Positions 1 through 5,475 of a DNA stretch of 8,319 nt are shown piece after piece. Made by a program: the position numbers and the translations under genes. The notes below the pieces were generated by a model. That model was given only the letters and a program-made list of their open reading frames with translations, searched no databases and was not told where the DNA came from. Source of the stretch: DATLFA01 sp039934635. GTDB taxonomy: Bacteria > Actinomycetota > Acidimicrobiia > Acidimicrobiales > WLNW01. Position 1 is the stretch's first letter; the number at the start of each line of letters is the position of its first letter. The stretch covers positions 1-8,319 of the forward strand of contig JBDTLT010000237.1 in NCBI GenBank assembly GCA_039934635.1, written 5' to 3'.

Positions 1-278
1 CGGTACTTCATCTCCTTGACGGAGGTGTTGGACGACTTGCGGCGTGATTCCTTGGCCTTTTGCCCCTGCTCGTACTTGTACTTGCTGTAGTTCATGATGC
101 GACAGACCGGCGGGTTGGCCTTGTCTGCCACCTCGACGAGATCGAGGTCTTGCTCTTTCGCCAATGCCAATGCTTCGGGCAACGAACGAATACCGAGCTG
201 TTCTCCGGTGGGGCTGATCAAACGGACTTCACGGGCGCGGATGCGCTCGTTGACCCGTGGCTCGATGGTGGTGCTCAC
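1..278 (-). CDS. infC: Translation initiation factor IF-3 (N-terminal part, runs off window)
   Basis: IF-3 binds the 30S subunit, prevents premature 50S joining and checks the initiator tRNA and start codon. The 92 complete codons visible on the minus strand cover the IF-3 N-terminal domain and the start of the linker. Visible family motifs are VNERIRAREVRLI, then SPTGEQLGI, then DLDLVEVADKANPPVCRIMNY and KYKYEQGQKAKESRR. The C-terminal domain lies left of the window. The start is uncertain. GTG at 278-276 gives MSTTIEPRVNERI, matching the usual actinobacterial N-terminus, but has no good Shine-Dalgarno. A TGA lies in frame only 18 nt upstream, so the start cannot be much earlier. ATC at 266-264, preceded by GGTGAG, is an alternative; non-AUG starts are known for infC. 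rpmI and rplT usually follow but are outside the window. Identity is near certain; the start is not. Confidence 0.96.
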   Translation of the reverse strand, partial: MSTTIEPRVNERIRAREVRLISPTGEQLGIRSLPEALALAKEQDLDLVEVADKANPPVCRIMNYSKYKYEQGQKAKESRRKSSNTSVKEMKY

Positions 279-283
279 CGTGG

Positions 284-307
284 CTATCGCCGATCACTGC
301 TCGTCAA
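284..307 (-). other. Possible 7-codon leader ORF just upstream of infC
   Basis: AAGGAG at 320-315 is the best Shine-Dalgarno in the region and sits 7 nt before TTG (307-305). That TTG opens the frame MTSSDRR and ends at TAG (286-284), 5 nt before the GTG proposed for infC and in another frame. It could be a translated leader that couples ribosomes to infC by reinitiation, or the SD may simply be fortuitous. Nothing in the peptide suggests a function. Confidence 0.3.
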
Positions 308-397
308 AGGCAGGCTCCTTCTCTCGGGTATGACAACCATCCGAGCCGAAGGGCCGGCCGGACGGCGGAAAGCCGTCGCCCACTGATGCGCGAAACC

Positions 398-419
398 CAC
401 GGGCAACGGTGTGCCCGTG
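398..419 (-). promoter_or_regulatory. Perfect hairpin in the infC leader
   Basis: The arms CACGGGCA (398-405) and TGCCCGTG (412-419) are exactly complementary around a 6-nt loop. A second stem of six perfect pairs (361-366 with 372-377) follows 20 bp downstream on the infC strand. Neither arm is followed by a run of T on the minus strand, so a control structure is likelier than a terminator. That role is inference only. Confidence 0.5.
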
Positions 420-526
420 AGCCGCCATCGGCAGCCGGCGAACCTGGACGCACCGAGGAGGTGGCCAGGTGGGACCATCGAGACGAGAACGCCGCGACAA
501 CCCACTTCCCTGTCAATTGTGCTGCG

Positions 527-533
527 TAGAGTA
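527..533. promoter_or_regulatory. Symmetric TAGAGTA -10 element between infC and the DUF1844 gene
   Basis: On the plus strand TAGAGT (527-532) fits the actinobacterial TAnnnT -10 pattern and ends 7 nt before the ATG at 540, which would give a leaderless mRNA. The same bases read TACTCT on the minus strand (533-528), so the box could also fire towards infC with a leader of about 245 nt. No clear -35 was seen for either direction at the standard distance. Confidence 0.4.
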
Positions 534-539
534 CCAGCG

Positions 540-974
540 ATGACGACCAACCGCGCCGAACCGGATTTCGACCCCTACGACACCGACGCCGACGAGGGGT
601 CCTCCGACGATATTGCCCTCGACGACCTGCCCTTCGACGATACCGGACTCGACGGCGACGACCGTGAGCGGGCCGAGTCGCTGGCCGCCGAGATGGCCGC
701 CGTGCGCGATCGGCTGGCTCAGGTGCCGGCGGCGACGGTCGTGGCCAACCACGCCATGGGCCTCTACGAACTGGGGGCGATCCACCTCAGCCAGGAACCC
801 CCGGGATTCAGTGAGGCCACTATCGCCATCGACGCCATGGCGGCGCTGATCGACCGCCTGCCGGGTCGCCTCGGCGACGACGAGGCGACGCTGCGCGAGT
901 CATTGGCCCAGCTGCGCATGGCCTTCGTGATGTTGCGAGACCGGGCGGCCGGCAGCTCCGAGCCGTCCGCGTAA
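540..974 (+). CDS. DUF1844 family protein
   Basis: This 144-residue protein has no established function. Residues 8-42 are strongly acidic, rich in Asp with few hydrophobics, and probably disordered. Residues 43-62 form a charged helix. Residues 65-133 match the compact helical DUF1844 domain, including TVVANHAMGLYELGAIHL and the closing helix LAQLRMAFVMLRDR. From memory, DUF1844 genes commonly neighbour infC in actinobacteria, which supports the call. The ATG at 540 was chosen because it starts just before the acidic segment and has a TAGAGT box 7 nt upstream, suggesting a leaderless transcript. The frame stays open back to an ATG at 411, but that extension is Arg/Pro-rich and unlike a natural N-terminus. 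No signal peptide or membrane span is present. It converges with hisG, 19 bp apart. Confidence 0.8.
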   Translation: MTTNRAEPDFDPYDTDADEGSSDDIALDDLPFDDTGLDGDDRERAESLAAEMAAVRDRLAQVPAATVVANHAMGLYELGAIHLSQEPPGFSEATIAIDAMAALIDRLPGRLGDDEATLRESLAQLRMAFVMLRDRAAGSSEPSA

Positions 975-993
975 CCGTCGGTGGCGTAGCGGC

Positions 994-1869
994 TCAGCGC
1001 ACGATCTTGGACAGCGGTAGCTCGAGGATGTCGCTCGCGCCGGCGTCTTTGAGTGCCGGGATCAACACGTTGATCTGACGCTTTTCGACGACGGTCTCGA
1101 TGGCGTAACCCTGCTCGCCGAAGAGTTCGTTCACCGTCGGTGACTTCATCGACGGCAAGATCGCGATCACGTCGGCCAGCGCCGCGGTGGGCACGTTCAT
1201 CTTGACGAGCACTTTGCCCCGCGCGTCGAGCACACCGCTGAGCAGCGTTTGGATCTGCTCCATCGCATGGCGCTTGTCGGGGTCGCCGTAGGACAGCGGG
1301 TTGGCGATCAGCTCGGTGTACGAGGTGAGAATGGTGTCGATGATCTTGAGGCCCGCTGCCTTCAAGGCGCGGCCGGTCTCGGTGATGTCGACGACCACGT
1401 CGACGATGTCGGGCACCTTGGCCTCGGTCGCGCCGTAGGACAGCTGGATGTCGGCCGCGACGCCGTGCTTTTCGAAGTAGCGCCGGGTCATCTCGGGATA
1501 CTCGCTCGACACCTTGACGCCCTGCGGCAGGTCGGTGACCGAATTCCACGGCGAATCGCCCGGCACGGCGAGCACCACCCGGATCGGGAGATCGGTCGCT
1601 TTGGAGTACTTGAGCTCGCCCAGCGAGTTGACGTCGCTGGCAGTTTCTTCGACCCAATCACGACCGGTGATGCCGATGTCGAAGAGCCCCTGCGCCACGT
1701 AGCGCGGGATCTCTTGGGGCCGCAGGATGCGCACCTCGTCGATACGCGGGTCGTCGATCGTCGCCTTGTAGTCGACGCCCGAGCTGCGGCGAACGCCTAG
1801 GTCGGCGAGCTCGAACAGCTCGAGGGTGGCCTTCTCCAACGAGCCCTTCGGCAACACCAGTTTCAACAC
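994..1869 (-). CDS. hisG: ATP phosphoribosyltransferase, long form (HisG)
   Basis: HisG condenses ATP with PRPP to form phosphoribosyl-ATP, the first and feedback-controlled step of histidine synthesis in the cytosol. The 291-residue protein has the family start LKLVLPKGSLEKATLELF, the RPQEIPRYVAQGLFDIGITG segment (50-69), and the PRPP-binding region around DITETGRALK (161-170). An extra C-terminal domain from about residue 215 to 289 (VLVKMNVPTAALADVIAILP onwards) marks the long form, which carries its own ACT-like histidine-binding domain and needs no HisZ. The GTG at 1869 is used; a TTG directly after it would also work. There is no Shine-Dalgarno, but TAGCAT lies 6 nt upstream, consistent with a leaderless transcript. 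It follows ribA after 45 bp, so read-through is also possible. No hisE is present. Confidence 0.96.
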   Translation of the reverse strand: MLKLVLPKGSLEKATLELFELADLGVRRSSGVDYKATIDDPRIDEVRILRPQEIPRYVAQGLFDIGITGRDWVEETASDVNSLGELKYSKATDLPIRVVLAVPGDSPWNSVTDLPQGVKVSSEYPEMTRRYFEKHGVAADIQLSYGATEAKVPDIVDVVVDITETGRALKAAGLKIIDTILTSYTELIANPLSYGDPDKRHAMEQIQTLLSGVLDARGKVLVKMNVPTAALADVIAILPSMKSPTVNELFGEQGYAIETVVEKRQINVLIPALKDAGASDILELPLSKIVR

Positions 1870-1875
1870 GCCGTC

Positions 1876-1881
1876 ATGCTA
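1876..1881 (-). promoter_or_regulatory. Candidate -10 box for a leaderless hisG transcript
   Basis: TAGCAT on the minus strand fits TAnnnT and ends 6 nt before the hisG GTG. Together with the missing Shine-Dalgarno, this suggests hisG may have its own leaderless mRNA in addition to any read-through from ribA. No strong -35 was seen; the nearest candidate is a weak TGACGG. Confidence 0.35.
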
Positions 1882-1914
1882 TCCGTGCTTGTTGCGGCTG
1901 CCGTCAGTGATATT

Positions 1915-2514
1915 TCAGTCGAGTTCGTCGAGCAGGTGGCCGAGACGATCGCGTTTGGTGCGGAGATACCGCGCATTCAGCGGGTTGGACGCAACCACGA
2001 GCGGCACCCGCTCGATGACTTCGATGCCGGCGGCTTCGAGGCCGCGCTGCTTGGCCGGGTTGTTGGTGAGCAACAGCACCCGCTTGACGTGCAGATCGAA
2101 CAGGATGGCGGCCGCGACGTCGTAGGCGCGGTCGTCGACGGGCAAACCCAGTGCGGTGTTGGCATCGACCGTGTCGGCGCCGTGTTCTTGCAGCCGGTAG
2201 GCCGCCAGCTTTTGCCCGATGCCGATGCCGCGGCCTTCGTGACCGCGGAGATACACGATGATGCCGACGCCACGCGCCGCGACGATCTCGAGGGCTTGCT
2301 CGAGTTGCGGCCCGCAATCGCAGCGAAGGCTGCCGAACACGTCACCGGTGAGACACTCGCTGTGTACGCGCACCAACACCGCATCGACCTCGTCGAGTTG
2401 CCCGCGCACGAGCGCAACGTGCTCGGTACCGTCGGGCGAACGGTAGGCGCGCGCGACGAACTGGCCCGACGGGGTCGGCAGCAACGCCTCGGCCACGAGT
2501 TCGACGGTGGTCAT
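1915..2514 (-). CDS. ribA: GTP cyclohydrolase II (RibA), stand-alone
   Basis: RibA opens the imidazole ring of GTP, releasing formate and pyrophosphate, to give the diaminopyrimidine that enters riboflavin synthesis. The 199-residue protein is a single-domain RibA of normal length, not fused to DHBP synthase (RibB). The three zinc-binding cysteines are present at 54, 65 and 67 in SECLTGDVFGSLRCDCG, matching the E. coli spacing. Residues 88-96 read YLRGHEGRG. Tyr106, Asp127 and Arg129 correspond to the E. coli catalytic residues, and LLTNNPAKQRGLEAAGI and RTKRDRLGHLL complete the family pattern. Its ATG overlaps the ribD stop as ATGA, so the two are translationally coupled. A separate ribB must exist elsewhere if the pathway is complete. 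hisG lies 45 bp downstream. Confidence 0.97.
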   Translation of the reverse strand: MTTVELVAEALLPTPSGQFVARAYRSPDGTEHVALVRGQLDEVDAVLVRVHSECLTGDVFGSLRCDCGPQLEQALEIVAARGVGIIVYLRGHEGRGIGIGQKLAAYRLQEHGADTVDANTALGLPVDDRAYDVAAAILFDLHVKRVLLLTNNPAKQRGLEAAGIEVIERVPLVVASNPLNARYLRTKRDRLGHLLDELD

Positions 2515-3527
2515 CGCTCCACTACTACCACGATCCGAAGATCGTCACCCAAACGATCGATCGCGACAAAGCGCCCACGCGTCAACTCTGCCATCGTCGG
2601 CGCACCCTCACCCGCGAAAGCCCGCTGTCCACGATCACCGCCCATGAATGCCGGTGCGAGGTAAAAGACGTATTCGTCGACGAGGCCGGCCCGGTGGAAT
2701 TGTCCCGCGACATCTGCGCCGCCTTCGACCATCAACTGCAGCACACCGCGCGTACCTAGATCGTCGAGCAACGCGCCGATATCGCCTTGGTGTTCGAGCG
2801 CGGGCGCAACGCGCGCACCCGCTGGTACGCGACCGAGCACGACGCGCAACGGGTCGAGGCCGTCCGCGGGTACCGCGTCGGCCGGCGTGAAATTGCGCAC
2901 GGTGAGCATCGGATCGTCGGCGCGCACGGTGCCCGCACCGACGAGCACCGCGTCGCTTTCGGCGCGCAGTCGATGCGCGTCCGCGCGCGCGGCCGCACCG
3001 GTGATCCACGTGCTCGAACCATCGGGCGCGGCGATGTAGCCGTCGAGCGTCAACGCCAACTTCAACACGACGTGCGGTCGGCCGGTGCGGCGATGTGTGA
3101 GATACGGCGCGAGTTGACGATTGACCTCGTCCGCGAGGACACCGGTCGTGACGTCGATGCCGGCGTCGCGCAAGCGAGCGGCACCCCGACCGGCGACGAG
3201 TGCGTCGGGATCTTCGATGCCGACGACGACACGCGCCACTCCGGACCCGATGATTGCGTCGACACACGGTGGTGTGCGACCCGTGTGCGCGCACGGTTCG
3301 AGGGTCGCGTAGAGCGTCGCGCCGCGAGCCGCGTCGCCGGCGGCGCGCAGCGCATGGATCTCGGCGTGCGGACCGCCCGGTTCGCTCGTGGCCCCTTGGA
3401 ACACATCGCCGTTGACGGCCACGACGACGGAGCCGACCCACGGGTTGGGGCGCGTCGAGAGACGCACCGTCGTCGCGTTGGCCATCGCCAGACGCATGAA
3501 TCGTTCGTCGACTGCTGCGTCGATCAC
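2511..3527 (-). CDS. ribD: Bifunctional riboflavin deaminase/reductase (RibD)
   Basis: RibD first deaminates the diaminopyrimidine made by RibA, then reduces its ribose chain with NADPH. The deaminase half, about residues 8-135, has the zinc and catalytic motif HAE (54-56) and Cys79 and Cys88 in PCAHTGRTPPC. The reductase half, about 150-338, begins RPHVVLKLALTLDGYIA, contains AHRLRAESDAVLVGAGTVRADDP, and ends with VEGGADVAGQF near 267. I chose GTG 3527 (338 residues), which gives a short N-terminus before FMRLAMANA as in the family. TTG 3533 is an alternative, 4 nt after the moaB stop. Neither has a good Shine-Dalgarno, so reinitiation after moaB is likely. The frame is open upstream inside moaB, but that stretch is a shadow. 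The 3' end overlaps ribA. Confidence 0.95.
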   Translation of the reverse strand: MIDAAVDERFMRLAMANATTVRLSTRPNPWVGSVVVAVNGDVFQGATSEPGGPHAEIHALRAAGDAARGATLYATLEPCAHTGRTPPCVDAIIGSGVARVVVGIEDPDALVAGRGAARLRDAGIDVTTGVLADEVNRQLAPYLTHRRTGRPHVVLKLALTLDGYIAAPDGSSTWITGAAARADAHRLRAESDAVLVGAGTVRADDPMLTVRNFTPADAVPADGLDPLRVVLGRVPAGARVAPALEHQGDIGALLDDLGTRGVLQLMVEGGADVAGQFHRAGLVDEYVFYLAPAFMGGDRGQRAFAGEGAPTMAELTRGRFVAIDRLGDDLRIVVVVER

Positions 3528-3537
3528 GGGCAATGCT

Positions 3538-4026
3538 TCAGTGCTGCGTCGGCGCGTCGACCAACAAGCGCACTGCGTGGGGCACGATGTCGATGACGGC
3601 CTCGAGACACTCGACGGTGCCTTTGGGTGAACCAGGCGTATTGAGCACCAACGCACGATCGATGGTGCCGGCGATGCCCCGTGAGAGGCGCCCGAGCGGA
3701 TTGACCAACCGCATCGCCTCGGCCAGACCCGGTGCCTCGCGATCGATGACGGTGCGCGTGCCCTCGGGCGTCAGATCACGCGGACCGAAGCCCGTGCCAC
3801 CGGTCGTCACGATCACACCGGCGAACCCCTCGGCCATCGACTGCAGCGCCTCGGCCACCGACTCGACACCGTCGGCCACGACTCGACGGTCGACCACCGT
3901 GAAGCCGTGACTGGTCAAGCAGTCGGCGACGGCCCCGCCCGACTTGTCTTCGCGGGTGCCGTGGATCACGCCGTCGGAGACCGTCAATACCTTTGCGTCG
4001 ATACCCGTGGGATCCCGATCCGACAT
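3538..4026 (-). CDS. moaB: Molybdopterin adenylyltransferase, MoaB/Mog family
   Basis: Proteins of this family adenylylate molybdopterin with ATP before molybdate insertion, in the cytosol, as a step of molybdenum cofactor synthesis. The 162-residue length is that of a single MogA-type domain. Visible motifs are VLTVSDGVIHGTREDKSG (13-30), TTGGTG (74-79) followed by PRDLTPEGT (82-90), and NTPGSPKG near 131. The E. coli names MoaB and MogA cover close homologues and I cannot separate them here. The ATG at 4026 is preceded by GAGGGAG, a usable Shine-Dalgarno. It is the first gene of a minus-strand run with ribD 10 bp downstream, an odd partner because no other molybdenum cofactor gene is in view. 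A TAGCCT box (4064-4059) lies upstream and may be its -10. Confidence 0.92.
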   Translation of the reverse strand: MSDRDPTGIDAKVLTVSDGVIHGTREDKSGGAVADCLTSHGFTVVDRRVVADGVESVAEALQSMAEGFAGVIVTTGGTGFGPRDLTPEGTRTVIDREAPGLAEAMRLVNPLGRLSRGIAGTIDRALVLNTPGSPKGTVECLEAVIDIVPHAVRLLVDAPTQH

Positions 4027-4050
4027 GTGCTCCCTCGCCCTTGTTCGCTC

Positions 4051-4078
4051 TTGACGCGAGGCTATCGAGGCGTACCCT
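4051..4078 (+). promoter_or_regulatory. Promoter of the small membrane protein gene
   Basis: TTGACG (4051-4056), a 16-bp spacer and TACCCT (4073-4078) form the best-matched promoter in the window. The -10 ends 9 nt before the GTG at 4088, so the mRNA would be leaderless or nearly so; no Shine-Dalgarno is present. A TAGCCT box on the opposite strand (4064-4059) sits inside the spacer and could serve divergent moaB. Confidence 0.55.
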
Positions 4079-4087
4079 GGAAACGCA

Positions 4088-4270
4088 GTGGAACTCGTGC
4101 ACGCCCTGCTTCGCTACGCGATAGTCAAATACATCCTTTTGCCGTGCGTCATCGGGACCGCCGTCTACTACTTCGCAATCAAAGCCGGCGTCGGCATTCG
4201 TTGGCTGCTCATGGACGAAGATCGGCACGACGTCGAGCGCCGCCGCAAAAAGATCCGCATCCACGACTGA
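4088..4270 (+). CDS. Small single-span membrane protein, unknown function
   Basis: This encodes 60 residues and I do not recognise a family. Residues about 8-34 are hydrophobic and aromatic (YAIVKYILLPCVIGTAVYYF), long enough for one membrane helix, with Lys15 and Lys32 near its ends. The tail from 43 to 60 is charged, with RRRKK at 51-55, and by the positive-inside rule should be cytoplasmic. There is no cleavable signal peptide or lipobox. The GTG at 4088 is supported by a good promoter ending 9 nt upstream. It is the only plus-strand gene between two minus-strand operons, divergent from moaB and convergent with rsmB 36 bp away, so it is probably monocistronic. Third positions are GC-rich like its neighbours, so I think it is a real gene. 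Confidence 0.65.
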   Translation: MELVHALLRYAIVKYILLPCVIGTAVYYFAIKAGVGIRWLLMDEDRHDVERRRKKIRIHD

Positions 4271-4321
4271 GTTCCGCGCTTGTCGTAACTCAGTGCTTCT
4301 CGTGGCTCAGTGCTTTTCGTA
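4271..4321. repeat. Three degenerate 17-bp tandem repeats at the rsmB 3' end
   Basis: Three consecutive 17-bp units occupy 4271-4287, 4288-4304 and 4305-4321. The last overlaps the final codons and stop of rsmB. By eye, units two and three match at 14 of 17 positions, and units one and three at 13 of 17. The period is not a multiple of three, so the outer copies are noncoding. They fill the whole 36-bp gap between the convergent genes, where no intrinsic terminator is seen. Confidence 0.6.
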
Positions 4322-5434
4322 ACGGACCGCGAACATGCCGTCGGTGTCGCGCAACTGCGGCAAGATCTGCCCGCCACGACCGCGCCGCTGCCACGGGACA
4401 TCAAGCGCAACCGGGATCAGGCTCGGCAGCTCGCGTTCGACCCGAGCGTCGACGGCGACGGTCTCGGCATCGGTGAGCGTGCACACGCTGTAGAGCACCA
4501 CTCCCCCGGGCCTGACGACGCGCTCGGCTTCGCGCAGCAACGCGAACTGCAGCTGCGCCAACCGATCGGGCGCGTCGGCCTGGATGCGCCAGCGCGCATC
4601 GGGGCGATGGCGCAGCGCGCCGAGACCCGAACACGGCGCGTCGATGAGCACGCGATCGAACGTCGCGTCGAGATACGGCAACCGCGTGCCGTCGGCTACC
4701 GCCACGAGCAACGAGCGGGCACCGAGCTTTTCGCGGTTCGCCGCGATCAACGACACGCGACTCGCCCGCAGGTCGCTCGCCGCCACGAGCGCTCCCGATG
4801 CGGCCATCGCGGTCGCCTTGCCGCCCGGCGCGGCGCAGATGTCGGCGACTCGGTCCCCTTGCCGCGCGCCAACTGCGGCACCCACGAACTGTGACGACTC
4901 GTCTTGCACGTAACCGTCGGCGCGAGTGGTCGATGGCGCGCCGACGTTCATCGCGGCGAGCGCGTCATCGGCATCGACGGTGCCGAGGTCGTTGCGCAGC
5001 CGATCAACGATCCATTCGGGATAGCTCAGCTTGGTCGCGTCGTCGGGCCACACACGATCGGTCTCGGCGCTGACTTTGCGCAGCACTGCGTTGACGAGGC
5101 GACGCGCCCGAATCGGCGCTGCGTTCACGGTGGTGTTGACCGCCGCATGCGCAGGCACCTCGACGAACACCAGCTGGTAGGCGCCGAGCCGCAGAGCGGC
5201 GCGCACCACCGGCTCGACTGGCGCGAGAAGATAGCGGTCGACGAGCCAGTCACAGGCGCGCTTCATTCGCGTAGTGCCGTAGACCAACTCGGTGACGAAC
5301 GCCCGGTCACGCGCATCGAGACGGCTGCGCTGCAACATGCCCGGCAGCACGATGTTGGCGTACGCACCGTCGTTGTCGATGCGCACGAGCGCGTCGATGG
5401 CGAGCCGCCGCGTGTCGGCAGGCTTGCCCGTCAT
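4307..5434 (-). CDS. rsmB: 16S rRNA m5C967 methyltransferase RsmB, shortened form
   Basis: RsmB methylates C5 of a cytosine in 16S rRNA (C967 in E. coli) using SAM. The N-terminal NusB-like helical domain spans about 5-125. The methyltransferase domain has the SAM motif DICAAPGGK (198-206), DAPCSGLG (265-272) with Cys268, and YSVCTL (315-320) with the nucleophile Cys318. Both cysteines align with E. coli Cys325 and Cys375, each offset by 57. The missing residues lie between the NusB-like domain and motif I: AAMNVGAPSTTRADGYVQDESSQ joins the two directly, so the usual RNA-binding segment is lost. The protein is 375 residues against 429 in E. coli. ATG 5434 gives the typical KPADTRRLAIDALVRI start. 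It has no Shine-Dalgarno and is reached through a mini-ORF after fmt. The open frame upstream lies in fmt and is a shadow. Confidence 0.93.
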   Translation of the reverse strand: MTGKPADTRRLAIDALVRIDNDGAYANIVLPGMLQRSRLDARDRAFVTELVYGTTRMKRACDWLVDRYLLAPVEPVVRAALRLGAYQLVFVEVPAHAAVNTTVNAAPIRARRLVNAVLRKVSAETDRVWPDDATKLSYPEWIVDRLRNDLGTVDADDALAAMNVGAPSTTRADGYVQDESSQFVGAAVGARQGDRVADICAAPGGKATAMAASGALVAASDLRASRVSLIAANREKLGARSLLVAVADGTRLPYLDATFDRVLIDAPCSGLGALRHRPDARWRIQADAPDRLAQLQFALLREAERVVRPGGVVLYSVCTLTDAETVAVDARVERELPSLIPVALDVPWQRRGRGGQILPQLRDTDGMFAVRYEKH

Positions 5435-5475
5435 GGCGCTGTCGTGCCGTTGGCCGTCATGGCGCCGTCGCGCCG
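5428..5475. repeat. 26-bp period tandem duplication at the fmt/rsmB junction
   Basis: Bases 5428-5449 and 5454-5475 match at 20 of 22 positions, 26 bp apart, and share the perfect 12-mer CCGTCATGGCGC. One copy holds the fmt stop and the other the rsmB start. Because 26 is not a multiple of three, the duplication shifts frame and creates the 9-codon mini-ORF between the two genes. Confidence 0.7.
5431..5460 (-). other. 9-codon mini-ORF bridging fmt and rsmB
   Basis: On the minus strand this reads MTANGTTAP and a stop. Its ATG (5460-5458) overlaps the fmt TGA as ATGA, and its own TGA (5433-5431) overlaps the rsmB ATG in the same way. A terminating ribosome could therefore step from fmt to rsmB through it. 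The peptide itself is unlikely to matter; the role proposed is coupling. Confidence 0.4.

Larger units (their letters stand above)
279..539 (-). promoter_or_regulatory. infC 5' leader / divergent intergenic region
   Basis: This 261-bp gap separates divergent infC and the DUF1844 gene and contains no convincing full gene. Read on the minus strand towards infC it holds: a TTGACA hexamer at 516-511, with only a poor GGCGTT where a -10 would be; a perfect 8-bp hairpin (CACGGGCA/TGCCCGTG, 398-419, 6-nt loop); a second perfect hairpin (GACGGC/GCCGTC, 361-377, 5-nt loop); a GC palindrome at 352-361; and AAGGAG at 320-315, which precedes a 7-codon TTG mini-ORF rather than infC itself. A structured leader is plausible because infC operons are often autoregulated, but no known leader class was recognised. 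No T-tract follows either hairpin, so they do not look like simple intrinsic terminators. Confidence 0.5.

Noticed and set aside
411..539. Longer N-terminus for the DUF1844 protein starting at ATG 411
   Set aside because: The extra 43 residues are Arg/Pro-rich and cover leader hairpins; the acidic N-terminus and a -10 box 7 nt before ATG 540 fit better.
960..995. Inverted repeat GAGCCG/CGGCTC as a bidirectional terminator between DUF1844 and hisG
   Set aside because: Only 6 bp of stem with a 24-nt loop and no T-tract; too weak.
764..1657. 297-codon minus-strand open frame overlapping hisG and the DUF1844 gene
   Set aside because: It is Arg-rich low-complexity translation, a typical GC-rich shadow of hisG in another frame.
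1876..2664. 262-codon plus-strand open frame across ribA and the ribD end
   Set aside because: Lies antisense to two well-supported enzymes; its protein has no recognisable motif and no promoter or SD.
3528..3656. 43-residue upstream extension of RibD inside moaB
   Set aside because: Overlaps moaB coding sequence in another frame and is Arg/Ser/Cys-rich, unlike any RibD N-terminus.
4027..4087. FMN riboswitch ahead of the riboflavin operon
   Set aside because: The gap is only 61 bp and lacks the conserved RFN blocks.
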